Source: Sphingomonas aerolata (GTDB lineage: Bacteria > Pseudomonadota > Alphaproteobacteria > Sphingomonadales > Sphingomonadaceae). Taken from it: a stretch of 64,000 bases of DNA. The notes beneath the pieces are model-generated. The model saw only the letters and a list, made by a program, of their open reading frames with translations. It made no database searches and was not told the origin of the DNA. Where the stretch lies: NCBI RefSeq assembly GCF_003046295.1, contig NZ_PZZN01000003.1, positions 806,001-870,000 on the forward strand, given 5' to 3'. Made by a program: the position numbers and the translations under genes. Shown here piece after piece: positions 18,958-27,565 of this stretch (position 1 is the first letter of the stretch; every line of letters starts with the position of its first letter).

Positions 18958-18962
18958 CGCCG

Positions 18963-19511
18963 CTACCAGCTGAGCGTCACCTGTACCGTATCGGTATAGG
19001 TGCCCGCCGGCAGCGCCAGGCCGTTGCTCGACGCGCGGGCAAAGATCGGCAGCGTCAACGCCGAGGTGGCCGCGGTGCCGAGGCTGATCTGCCTGCCGAT
19101 GGTGATTTCATCCTGCCGCGACGCGTCCGTATACAGCCGATACGCGACGGTCTGCCCCAGATAGGCCAGCTGACGGACATTGCCCGCGTCGTTCGCGCCC
19201 GCCCCGACCGTGACCTTCGGCGCGAGGCCTGGTGTGCACAACACCGTGACCGCATTCGTACTGCCTTGCGCGACCATCGTCGCATCGGCATTGCCGAAGA
19301 CGCCCGACTGATCGGCAAAGGCGATCGTCCCGATCCGCCCCATGGTCGCGGCGCTGTTGCCGCCATTCACCGCACAGGCCGCGAGGATGTTCAGGGACAC
19401 GCCGATCGTGCCGCTGGCGGTTTGTGCATGTGCCGATGTCGCCACGCCAGACACCGCGATCATGCCGACCGCAATGCTAAGAACCCTGCTCGTCATCTTA
19501 CGGTAAATCAT
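18963..19511 (-). CDS. Spore coat U domain protein, probable major pilin (CsuA/B-like)
   Basis: A 182-residue secreted SCPU-domain protein. After a signal peptide cut around VATSAHAQ, the mature protein begins TASGTIGVSLNILAACAVNGG, the typical start of Csu-type shaft subunits with the donor strand at the extreme N-terminus. The end is LPAGTYTDTVQVTLSW. It is the first gene of the operon, the usual place for the major subunit. I placed the start at the ATG at 19511, downstream of a GGAGGG element, rather than at 19604. The fivefold order subunit, subunit, chaperone, usher, two-domain tip matches archaic pili used for surface attachment and biofilm. Confidence 0.88.
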   Translation of the reverse strand: MIYRKMTSRVLSIAVGMIAVSGVATSAHAQTASGTIGVSLNILAACAVNGGNSAATMGRIGTIAFADQSGVFGNADATMVAQGSTNAVTVLCTPGLAPKVTVGAGANDAGNVRQLAYLGQTVAYRLYTDASRQDEITIGRQISLGTAATSALTLPIFARASSNGLALPAGTYTDTVQVTLSW

Positions 19512-19685
19512 GATAAAACAGCCCTCCATTTGGGCTGTTCTCAATGGTCGCCAGTTAACAGGATGTTGAACAACCGATCTGGCCGACGATAGCTTTCGAT
19601 GCAACGATTATGACATGGTTCCAATAAGATGACGGCTCTCGTGGCCGGTCATCGAACATGCCGGGTCTGGCGACCGCGGTGCCTC
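19512..19685. promoter_or_regulatory. Promoter region of the pilus operon
   Basis: The 174 bases before the first pilin gene hold an AT-richer stretch and the GGAGGG ribosome binding site at the operon's start. The end of the GH35 gene lies on its far side. No clear operator was recognised. Confidence 0.4.
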
Positions 19686-21347
19686 CTAATTCGGATTGCC
19701 GACCGGGATGACCGGATTCCCCTTGTAGCTGCCAAGCTTGACGTGGAGCACCTGTGCACGATCGGTGAAGTTGATCCCGTAGTCGGTCTGATCACCGTTC
19801 AGCACACGGTCGAACACCCAGTGCCCCTGCGCGTCGTAATGCCCCTCCTCGACCCGATCGTAGAGCATCGAACGCCCGCTGTTCGCATCCGCCAGCGCGA
19901 ACGAGACGCGCGTATCGAATCCGGTCACGAGATATTCGTCGGGGCCGATCTCGGCGACAGCAAGACCGCCGGTCGGTTGGGGGTTGCCGGTCGGCTTGTC
20001 GGTGCCGAACTGATACTGGCCGAACGTCGCGGTGGCGCGGTACTTGCCGAGGTCCATGATCTGCTTGTGCTCGGCCTTCGGATCGGTCGGCTCGGCCACG
20101 CCCCAGGTCTTGCCGGCAAAGGCCAGCTTTGCCCATTCCCGCATCATCGGCGCGAACACGCGGTAGTTGCGCGCGAACAGCTCCATCGTCGGCGCGTCCA
20201 GCGTCTTCGCACCGAGCGGGAAGTTGTAATAGCCGCTATCGTCCATCCCGAACGGCGCGAAGCCGAGGCCGCCCTTGCCGACCACCGGATAGAAATATCG
20301 TGCAAACTCGGGCGCATTGCCCGTCTCCGGGATCAGCAGGGCGTTGTCGGCACGGCCGTAGAGCTTCAGATATTCGAGAAACGCGGCATGATCGCGCGCA
20401 TAGATGTCGGGCGCGACCAGATCGAGCGACGGCGCCGCGGCCTTGTACACGTCGATCACGTGATGGATCGGCCCACCGCTCGAATAGGTCGTTGCCGCCT
20501 GCCGTCCGAAGGCGGAGGCGAGCGCGGCATTGACGTACATCGGCACCGGCTTCACCGCCTTGCCCGCCGCCGCGATCTCCTCGATGTAGCGGGCGATCGA
20601 CCAGGCGTGGAAATACTCGTCGGCATCGGCGCCGAACACCTGTTTCCAGCTGCCCGCGGGCTTGCGGAATTTTTTGAGCAGCGCCGCCGGGACCGGACCG
20701 TCGAAGAGCTTCTGCGCGACCGGCGAGAAATCGCGGACGCTGCCATAGGTACCGGCCTCGTTCTCGGGCTGGACCATGATGACGGTGTTCTGCGGATCGG
20801 CGGCCTTCAGATGCTGCATCAGCTTGACGAAGGCGCGCTTGTCCGCCTCCAGCGTCGACCGATGAAGCGGCGACAGCGCATAATGCGTCTCGCCCTTGGC
20901 GTTCGTCATCCGCGGGAACCGCGCGTTGTCGAGCTTGACCCAGGCGGGCGCATAATTGGGCGAGGTATTCTTCCACGTCGCGAACCACAGCAGGACGAGG
21001 CGCACCTTGTTCTGGCGCGCCTCGGCAAGCAGCTGGTCGAGGAAGGAAAAGTCGAATTGCCCTTCGGTTCGCTCGATCTGCTCCCATGCGATCGGCACCT
21101 CGACGGTGTTGGCGTGCATCGCGTGGATCGTCGGCCAGACCTTGGGCAGCATTGCCGTATAATTGCTCGAATTATTGACCTGCGCGCCAAGCATCAGCCA
21201 CGGCGCGCCATCGACCATCAGCGCGTGATGCCCGTCGCGGGTCACCAACCTGGGTACCTCGGTCGCGGTCTGCGCGTGCGCGGTGCCGGCGAACAGCGTG
21301 GCGGCGAGGGTCAGGCCGGCGAGTGTGCGGGAGGAGCGGAAGATCAT
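19686..21347 (-). CDS. GH35 beta-galactosidase with DUF5597-type C-terminus (Bgl35A-like)
   Basis: A 553-residue secreted glycosidase with signal peptide (ending about FAGTAHAQ) and a (beta/alpha)8 barrel. The acid/base Glu is at about 197 in VQPENEAGTYG, and the likely nucleophile Glu at about 341 in LLIPETGN. The spacing of 144 equals what I recall for Cellvibrio japonicus Bgl35A, a xyloglucan-specific exo-beta-1,2-galactosidase that also has this unusual C-terminal domain (here about 370-553). It is 41 bases downstream of the GH2 gene and probably co-transcribed. Expected role: removal of galactose from xyloglucan side chains. Activity on xyloglucan is inferred from family and neighbours. 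Confidence 0.85.
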   Translation of the reverse strand: MIFRSSRTLAGLTLAATLFAGTAHAQTATEVPRLVTRDGHHALMVDGAPWLMLGAQVNNSSNYTAMLPKVWPTIHAMHANTVEVPIAWEQIERTEGQFDFSFLDQLLAEARQNKVRLVLLWFATWKNTSPNYAPAWVKLDNARFPRMTNAKGETHYALSPLHRSTLEADKRAFVKLMQHLKAADPQNTVIMVQPENEAGTYGSVRDFSPVAQKLFDGPVPAALLKKFRKPAGSWKQVFGADADEYFHAWSIARYIEEIAAAGKAVKPVPMYVNAALASAFGRQAATTYSSGGPIHHVIDVYKAAAPSLDLVAPDIYARDHAAFLEYLKLYGRADNALLIPETGNAPEFARYFYPVVGKGGLGFAPFGMDDSGYYNFPLGAKTLDAPTMELFARNYRVFAPMMREWAKLAFAGKTWGVAEPTDPKAEHKQIMDLGKYRATATFGQYQFGTDKPTGNPQPTGGLAVAEIGPDEYLVTGFDTRVSFALADANSGRSMLYDRVEEGHYDAQGHWVFDRVLNGDQTDYGINFTDRAQVLHVKLGSYKGNPVIPVGNPN

Positions 21348-21388
21348 GATGCAGTACCTCGAACGGGAAACGGGAAAGCCGGCACGGA

Positions 21389-24313
21389 TCAGTCCTCGAC
21401 GAAGACGAGTCCGCCCAGGCCCGATGCGACCGTGCCGTCGCTTTCGAGCAGGAGGGTGACGATCCGCTCGCCGGGGCCTGGCGGGAAGGCGGCGCGCAGC
21501 GTAGTGGCGGCGAAATCGGGCTTCGTCGCGGCGCGCTTGCCGTCGATCCAGATTTCGCCGCGACCGACCAGATCCTTGAACACGATCGTCCCGCCCCGTT
21601 CGCGCGTGCCGCGGTGCGGGGTGAGCTTGGCGCGCAGCACGGTCCAGCGGCCACTGCCCTGCGGCGGCTGGATCTCACCCGCGCGGACATACAGCCAGCT
21701 GTTCATGTCATTGTCCGCCAGCACGATATCGGGCGACGGTTTGGCGGTGGCGGCAGGCGACTGCCGCCAGTCCTGCACCGTCAGCGTCATGCGGGCGGGC
21801 GCGACGGACGGACGGGCCGGTGTCGCCAGGCGGCGCACGGTGCTGGTGGCAGGGCGCAATCCCGCCGCGCTGGCCGAGAGCTTGACGGTACCCGCGCCGC
21901 CGCCGCCCGCGCGAACGATGACCTGCGCCAGGCCGTTGAACAGGCGGCGGCGATTGCCCTGTTCGGCTTCGTGGCTGACCGGATCGCCATTGCCGAGGCC
22001 GATGATCGCGCCGCCGCTTACCGCAAAGGTGACGTCGAGATTGGCGGTCGGCACATGCCGTCCGCGCGCATCGACCGCGTCGATCGTACAGGGCTGCACG
22101 TCCTCGCCATCCGCCGCCATCGCACGCCGGTCGGGCGTGATCCGCAGCGCCACCGGCGCGCCGGTCGTCTCGACCACGCTGCGCGCGACCTCGCGTCCGC
22201 CGCGATAGCCGATCGCCTCGAGCCGGCCCGGCGCATAGGGCACCTGCCAGCTCGGCATCGTGTAGCGATCGACCTTCTGCTCGCCGATCAGACCGCCATT
22301 AAGCATCAGCCGCACGGACTCGACATTGGTCAGCGCCATCACCTTGATCGCCTGCCCCTCGCGGCCAGGCCAGTTCCAGTGCGGCATCAGATCGAGCAGC
22401 GGCACGTCGTCGACCCACTGCGCGCGGTGCAGATAGAAGGCCATCTTGGGAAAGCCGCACAGGTCCATGATCCCGAAATAGCTGCCCGCGGACGGCCATT
22501 CGAACGGGGTTGGCTCACCGTGATAGTCGAACCCGGTCCACACGAACGTCCCCGCGACGAACGGCCGCTCGGCAACCGATTTCCAGCCCTCGCGGTGGGT
22601 GCTGCCCCAGTCCGCCGGTTCCTCGTCATACGACGCCATCACGTGCGCGGCGCGGTCGGTCTCCCACGCCCCGCGCGTCATGAAACTGCTGGTGTCCTCC
22701 GAACTCGTCAGCGGCAGCGTCGGGTTGGCGGCGTGGAACCGGTCATATTGGTCGCGCTGATAGTTGAAGCCGACCACGTCGACCGCCTGGCTGACATTGA
22801 CCGGCGCGAACATCCCGCTGTTCATCGCCGCGGTGACCGGTCGGCTGTCGTCGAGCGCCTTCACCGCGACCGACATGCGGCGGACCATCTCGTACCCGGC
22901 GGGCGTCCCCTGCATCGGTTCCTCGTTGAACACCGACCACATGAACACGCTCGGCCGGTTGCGATCGCGGCGGACCAGCCATTCGAGCTGGTCCATGTAA
23001 TCGGGGCTGGTGTTGAAGTTGCGGTTCTCGCTCATCACCAGGAAGCCGAGCCGGTCGCACGCGTCGAGCACCTCGGTCGCGATCGCGCTGTGCGCGAAGC
23101 GGATCGCGTTGCATCCCAGGTCCTTCAGACGCCGCAATCGCCAGTCCCACAGCGCATCGGGCACCGCGACGCCGACACCGGCGTGATCCTGGTGGTTGCA
23201 CGTACCCTTGATCTTGAGCGGACGGTCGTTGAGATGGAAGCCCGTCGCGGCGTCGAAGCGCAGTGTGCGAAACCCGATCCGCAGCGTGCGTTCGTCGACG
23301 GGCTTGCCGCCGCGCATCAGCCGCGTCCGCAGCGTGTAGAGCGTCGGCGCGTCGATCGACCATAGCAGCGGCGCGGGAACCGGGATGGTCAGCGTCGCGC
23401 TGCCCGGCTTCAGCGACGGCAGACGCGCCGCTGCGGTCTGCGTCGTGATCGTGCGGCCGTCGGGATCGATCAGCGACACCTCGATGCTCGCTTCGGCCGG
23501 GATCTTGCCGATATTGCCGAGCGTCGCGGTGACGGGCACGCTCCATGTGCCATCGGCGGCGCGGCGCGGGTCGGCGTGGATGCCATCGGTCGCGATGTAG
23601 GTCGCATCGCGTTTCGCCAGCCAGACATGGCGGTACAGCCCGGCGCCCTCGTACCACCAGCCCTCCATCGTCTGCGCATCGACCCGCACGACGATGCTGT
23701 TCAGATCGTCGCCGAACCGCGCCAGATCGGTGATGTCGACATAGACCGAGTTATAGCCGCTCCAGTTGTGCGCGACGATCGATCCGTTGAACCAGATCGT
23801 CGCATTCGTCGCGATCCCGCCGAACTGCAACTCCAGATACCGCCCCCGATCCGCGGGATCGAGCCGCAGCGCGCGCCGGTACCAGCCGAAGCCGCGCCGG
23901 CGATAGCCTTGCGAGACATTGGCGCTTTCCTCGAACGGCATCGTCGATGCCCAGTCGTGCGGCAGATCGACCTCGGACCAGTCCGAATCGTCATATTGCA
24001 TCGCCGCCGCACCCTGCGCCTGCCCCGCCTTGGCGCTGTTGTAGGACCAGCCATGGCCGCGGATTTCCGGCATCGGGATATCGCCGATATGGAAGCGCCA
24101 GCTGCGATCGAGCAGCAGCCGGCTGGGATCCTCGACCGTCGCGCGCAGCGGCAGGTCGTCGCGGGTCGCCGGCATCGGCAATGCGCCGATCGCTGGCGCC
24201 CGCACCGGTGCAGCCTGCGCGACACCGTCCGCGGCCAGCGCCACGCCGATCGCGGTTCCGCTTCCCAGGAAATGCCGCCGGTTCAGCCGACCCGTCTCGT
24301 GCGCATCCGTCAT
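21389..24313 (-). CDS. GH2 glycosidase (beta-galactosidase family), Tat-exported
   Basis: A 974-residue enzyme. It starts with a Tat signal (RLNRRHFLGSG, about 8-18), then the jelly-roll sugar-binding domain (about 60-270, with VDLPHDWA), an Ig-like domain, and the catalytic barrel. The acid/base Glu is E464 in WSVFNEE and the nucleophile is probably E539 in LTSSEDTSS; GTFVWTGFDYHGEP follows. C-terminal DUF4982-like and Ig-like domains complete it. Start ATG 24313 has an AGGAAG element six bases upstream. GH2 members cleave terminal beta-galactose and related sugars; the exact sugar is not fixed by sequence. It stands between the TonB receptor and GH35 in one probable unit. Confidence 0.88.
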   Translation of the reverse strand: MTDAHETGRLNRRHFLGSGTAIGVALAADGVAQAAPVRAPAIGALPMPATRDDLPLRATVEDPSRLLLDRSWRFHIGDIPMPEIRGHGWSYNSAKAGQAQGAAAMQYDDSDWSEVDLPHDWASTMPFEESANVSQGYRRRGFGWYRRALRLDPADRGRYLELQFGGIATNATIWFNGSIVAHNWSGYNSVYVDITDLARFGDDLNSIVVRVDAQTMEGWWYEGAGLYRHVWLAKRDATYIATDGIHADPRRAADGTWSVPVTATLGNIGKIPAEASIEVSLIDPDGRTITTQTAAARLPSLKPGSATLTIPVPAPLLWSIDAPTLYTLRTRLMRGGKPVDERTLRIGFRTLRFDAATGFHLNDRPLKIKGTCNHQDHAGVGVAVPDALWDWRLRRLKDLGCNAIRFAHSAIATEVLDACDRLGFLVMSENRNFNTSPDYMDQLEWLVRRDRNRPSVFMWSVFNEEPMQGTPAGYEMVRRMSVAVKALDDSRPVTAAMNSGMFAPVNVSQAVDVVGFNYQRDQYDRFHAANPTLPLTSSEDTSSFMTRGAWETDRAAHVMASYDEEPADWGSTHREGWKSVAERPFVAGTFVWTGFDYHGEPTPFEWPSAGSYFGIMDLCGFPKMAFYLHRAQWVDDVPLLDLMPHWNWPGREGQAIKVMALTNVESVRLMLNGGLIGEQKVDRYTMPSWQVPYAPGRLEAIGYRGGREVARSVVETTGAPVALRITPDRRAMAADGEDVQPCTIDAVDARGRHVPTANLDVTFAVSGGAIIGLGNGDPVSHEAEQGNRRRLFNGLAQVIVRAGGGGAGTVKLSASAAGLRPATSTVRRLATPARPSVAPARMTLTVQDWRQSPAATAKPSPDIVLADNDMNSWLYVRAGEIQPPQGSGRWTVLRAKLTPHRGTRERGGTIVFKDLVGRGEIWIDGKRAATKPDFAATTLRAAFPPGPGERIVTLLLESDGTVASGLGGLVFVED

Positions 24314-24486
24314 CTCTGGCTTCCTATCCATCGCTGCCGGGCGAGCCCCGTTCGTTGCGCCGTCAATGCTGGCGTTCGCATTCGTCGGACACTGGTGGGC
24401 GCCCTGGCGACGGCATTGCAACCCCCACGGCGCGGATCGCGGTGCTGTGCTACAGGTTCAGGTGGCGACATCGCACGGGATCGCGC

Positions 24487-24524
24487 CTGAAGCCCGGGAG
24501 CCTTTCGAGACCCCCGGGCTTCAG
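24487..24524 (-). terminator. Hairpin after the receptor gene
   Basis: Perfect 12-bp arms (CTGAAGCCCGGG / CCCGGGCTTCAG) around a 14-base loop lie 5 bases past the receptor stop and about 170 bases before the GH2 start. It would reduce read-through from the receptor into the glycosidases. Confidence 0.6.
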
Positions 24525-24528
24525 CCGG

Positions 24529-27324
24529 TCAGTAGTTCACGCGGAGCGTCGCGCCGAAGCGGCGATCAACGACCGAATAGTCACGCGGCCGGCTGTCCAG
24601 CCCGAAGAACGTCTCACGCCGCGTGTTGAGCAGGTTCGTGGCATCCACCGACGCGGTGATGTTGGGCGTGACGTCGTAGCTGATCGAGGCGTCGAGCTGG
24701 CCGAACGCCCGGTCGTAGATCGGCAGATTGCCCGTGCCGCTGGCGGACGTGGTGCGGACGTAATCGTCGCGCCAGTTGTATGCGACACGCGCCGACAGTC
24801 CGTATTTTTCGTAGATGCCGACCAGATTGTAGCTGTTCTTCGACAGCCCCTCGAGCGGCACCGAGATCGGCGCGCCGGGGATCGCACCGGCGCTCGGATT
24901 GGGCGCCTTGGAATCCACATAGGTGTAGTTGGCCTGCACTCCGAAGCCCGACAGCGGCCCCGGCAGGAAATCGAAGAACTGCTGATAGCCGACTTCGAAC
25001 CCCTTGATCTTGCCGTTCGCGCCGTTGACCGGCCGGTTGATCTGATATTGCGTGCCGTCGATCACCACCGGATCGTCCACGCGCGCGATGAAGCCGTTGA
25101 CCGCCTTGTAGAAGGCAGCGGCATAGACCGAGCTGGTCTTGTTGAAATACCATTCGAACGAGACGTCGAGCTGATCGGCTCGCAGCGGCTTCAGATCGGG
25201 ATTGCCCGACGAGCCCCGCCGGCTGACGGGATCGAACGTCAGTACTGAGTTGAGCAGATTGTAATCCGGTCGCGTCAGGCCCTTCGACGCGGCCAGGCGC
25301 AGTTGCAAGGTCTCGGTGATCGGGAAGCGGATGTTCAGGCTCGGCAGGACCGAGGTGTAGCTGTTGGTCTGGTCGATCGGAATGGTCGGACCGCCCGACG
25401 GCGTCTGGAAGCCGGCGACGTTGGTCTTGGTATTCACGATGCGCACACCGAGGTTGCCGTCGAACGGCAGGATGGTCTCGGACTTGAACCGCGCGACCCA
25501 ATAGCCGCCGATCGTCTGTTCCGAAACGTCGTTGCGACCGGTCGGCAGATATTCCGGAACGGCGACCTGGCCATTGGGATAATAGGAGGCGAAGGTCTGG
25601 CGCACCGCATTTAGATCGCCACGGATCACGTCGAACGGCGGGATCAGGAAGCTGCCCAGCCCGGCCGCATCGCCGCGGAAGAAGTTCTTCACCGGCACGG
25701 GGTTGTAATAGCCCGGGATCGCCGAGAGTGGCGTACGCGGCACGCGTGGCGTATCGAACAAGTCGACATAGCCGAACACCGGATTTTCGACGACCGCGTT
25801 CAGCTTGGTGTACCGCACACCCGCCTTGATCGACGTGAAGAAGCCGCCATCCGTCTCATATTCGACGTCCTGCCGTACCGACCATTGGTCGTTGTGGCTG
25901 CGGCTGCTGGAATCGAGGATGTAGAGATAGGAGAAGTTCGCCGGATCGGTGAGGAAGCTGGGCGACCCTGCCCCGGTCACGCCGATCACGGGCAGTTTGC
26001 CGGTAATGTCGACGCTGAGCGTGTTGGGCTGGTCGCTGCCGACGCCGAGCGCGAAGAATTCCGTCTTCGTGCGACTGTCGACATAGCTGACATCCGTGGT
26101 CAGCGTGAGCTGGCTCGACGGATTGAACTTGAGCCCGCCGGAATAGGATGCGGTCTTCGAACGGCGATCGCTGCGATAGGTATTGCCCTCGACGAACACG
26201 TTCTGGAACGTGCCGCTCTGGAACTCGCCATTCTCGTCGAACGAGAAGCTGCTCGCCGGCCCCGGCGTGATGGGCGCACCGCCGCGGCCGAACGGGTAGA
26301 CGAGATAGCCGACCTGGTTGAACTTGTAATTGGCATAGTCGAACTGGCCGTAGACTTCGAGATTGTCGGCAGGCTTCCACTGGACGGCCGCGGAAATGCC
26401 GATGCGGCGGCGATCGCCGACATTGTTGAACTGGCCGACGCCGTTGGGCACGATCACCGCGTCGGCGGCATCAGCCGTGCTGCCATTGCCGGTCCGATCG
26501 ACGATGCCGGTGCGCAGCTGATAGGGCTCGATCGACAAGGCATCGGTGCGATAGGCGCCGCGCTGGAGCGATCCGTTGAGCAGGAAGCCGATCTCGCCCA
26601 GACCGGTCTGGTAGGTGTCGGTGATCAGACCCGAGAACGAGGTCTTGGTCTTGTCCGCCAGATCGTGATGTGTGACCCGCGCGCTGCCGCTGATCGTCGG
26701 CTTCGAAAAGTCGAACGGCATCCGCGTGCGCAGGTTGACCGTGCCGCCCAGACCGCCCTCGATCACGTCGGCGGCGGGGTTCTTGTAGACGTCGATCCCG
26801 GCGAGCAGTTCAGAGGGGATATCCTCAAGGCTGATCGTGCGGCCGTCGCCCGCGGTGAAATAGTCGCGACCGTTCAGCTCGGTACGGACCTGGGTCAGGC
26901 CGCGGATCGCGATCCGGCTGCCCTCGCCCTGGTTGCGCTCGATCTGGATGCCGCTGATCCGCTGCAGCGCCTCGGACACATTGTTGTCGGGCAGCTTGCC
27001 AATATCTTCTGCAACGATCGAATCGATGATCTGGCTGGCGTTGCGCTTGCGCGCCTGTGCGCTCCGAAGGCTGGCGCGGACGCCGGTGACCACGATGTCT
27101 GCATCCGCATTCGCATTCGCAACGTCGCCGCTCGGTGCGACGGTACCCGCTTGCGCGCCCTGATCGATCGGTGACGGGGCGACCTCTTCAGCCGTGTCGG
27201 GAACGATAGCGGGCGCCTGCTGGGCGCTCGCGGCTACCGTGAATGCCGAGACAATTGCGAGGGCAGATGCCCCGCTTGCCAGAGCCTTGAGCACACAAGC
27301 CGAACGGAATTTTACGCGGTTCAA
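24529..27324 (-). CDS. TonB-dependent receptor, Xanthomonas/Caulobacter type (putative xyloglucan oligosaccharide transporter)
   Basis: About 931 residues. A signal peptide (ending ASAFTVAASAQQ-like, about residue 35) is followed by a TonB box (DIVVTGVRASL), a plug typical of the TIGR01782-type receptors (IVAEDIGKLPDNNVSEALQRI, about 105-125; IRGLTQVRTELNGRD) and a large barrel ending in VNY. The start is probably a TTG at 27324, which follows a GGGGAG element by seven bases and gives a normal signal peptide; an in-frame ATG at 27387 adds 21 unlikely residues. Flanked by GH31/GH29 on one side and GH2/GH35 on the other, it probably imports xyloglucan oligosaccharides. That substrate is inferred from neighbours. 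Confidence 0.92.
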   Translation of the reverse strand: MNRVKFRSACVLKALASGASALAIVSAFTVAASAQQAPAIVPDTAEEVAPSPIDQGAQAGTVAPSGDVANANADADIVVTGVRASLRSAQARKRNASQIIDSIVAEDIGKLPDNNVSEALQRISGIQIERNQGEGSRIAIRGLTQVRTELNGRDYFTAGDGRTISLEDIPSELLAGIDVYKNPAADVIEGGLGGTVNLRTRMPFDFSKPTISGSARVTHHDLADKTKTSFSGLITDTYQTGLGEIGFLLNGSLQRGAYRTDALSIEPYQLRTGIVDRTGNGSTADAADAVIVPNGVGQFNNVGDRRRIGISAAVQWKPADNLEVYGQFDYANYKFNQVGYLVYPFGRGGAPITPGPASSFSFDENGEFQSGTFQNVFVEGNTYRSDRRSKTASYSGGLKFNPSSQLTLTTDVSYVDSRTKTEFFALGVGSDQPNTLSVDITGKLPVIGVTGAGSPSFLTDPANFSYLYILDSSSRSHNDQWSVRQDVEYETDGGFFTSIKAGVRYTKLNAVVENPVFGYVDLFDTPRVPRTPLSAIPGYYNPVPVKNFFRGDAAGLGSFLIPPFDVIRGDLNAVRQTFASYYPNGQVAVPEYLPTGRNDVSEQTIGGYWVARFKSETILPFDGNLGVRIVNTKTNVAGFQTPSGGPTIPIDQTNSYTSVLPSLNIRFPITETLQLRLAASKGLTRPDYNLLNSVLTFDPVSRRGSSGNPDLKPLRADQLDVSFEWYFNKTSSVYAAAFYKAVNGFIARVDDPVVIDGTQYQINRPVNGANGKIKGFEVGYQQFFDFLPGPLSGFGVQANYTYVDSKAPNPSAGAIPGAPISVPLEGLSKNSYNLVGIYEKYGLSARVAYNWRDDYVRTTSASGTGNLPIYDRAFGQLDASISYDVTPNITASVDATNLLNTRRETFFGLDSRPRDYSVVDRRFGATLRVNY

Positions 27325-27565
27325 ACACCATCTCCCCAGGATACCGAACGGACCACCGCTCGAAATTTGTGCCGCATTTTGAGCCATGAAGCGCTCTGCG
27401 GTCGCAGTGTGGTATCGGTATCAATGGACGAATTGTCTGACAAGTCATATTTTTGGCAGAGAATTCGGTTGATCTGTAGCGCGGACCTGCAATTATACGA
27501 CAAATTTGCCGCTTAGGCGAAGCTTGCGGTACCATAACGGGCACAGACCCGCGGAGAGGATTTCA
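27325..27565. promoter_or_regulatory. Divergent promoter region between receptor and GH31 genes
   Basis: The 241 bases between divergent receptor and GH31 genes are AT-richer than the flanks and hold both promoters. TGGTATCGGTATCA at 27410-27423 is an imperfect palindrome with a central CG, the form seen in LacI-family operators. A GAGAGGA element at 27554-27560 serves the GH31 start. Confidence 0.5.

Noticed and set aside
19629..22208. An 859-codon plus-strand frame opposite GH35 and GH2
   Set aside because: Antisense to two glycosidases with intact catalytic motifs; composition is low-complexity Arg/His-rich.
26895..27174. Repeated NANADAD-like residues in the receptor N-terminus as a tandem repeat
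   Set aside because: It is only a short linker before the TonB box (DNA repeats ATCCGCATTCGCATTCGCA) and too short to be a repeat element.
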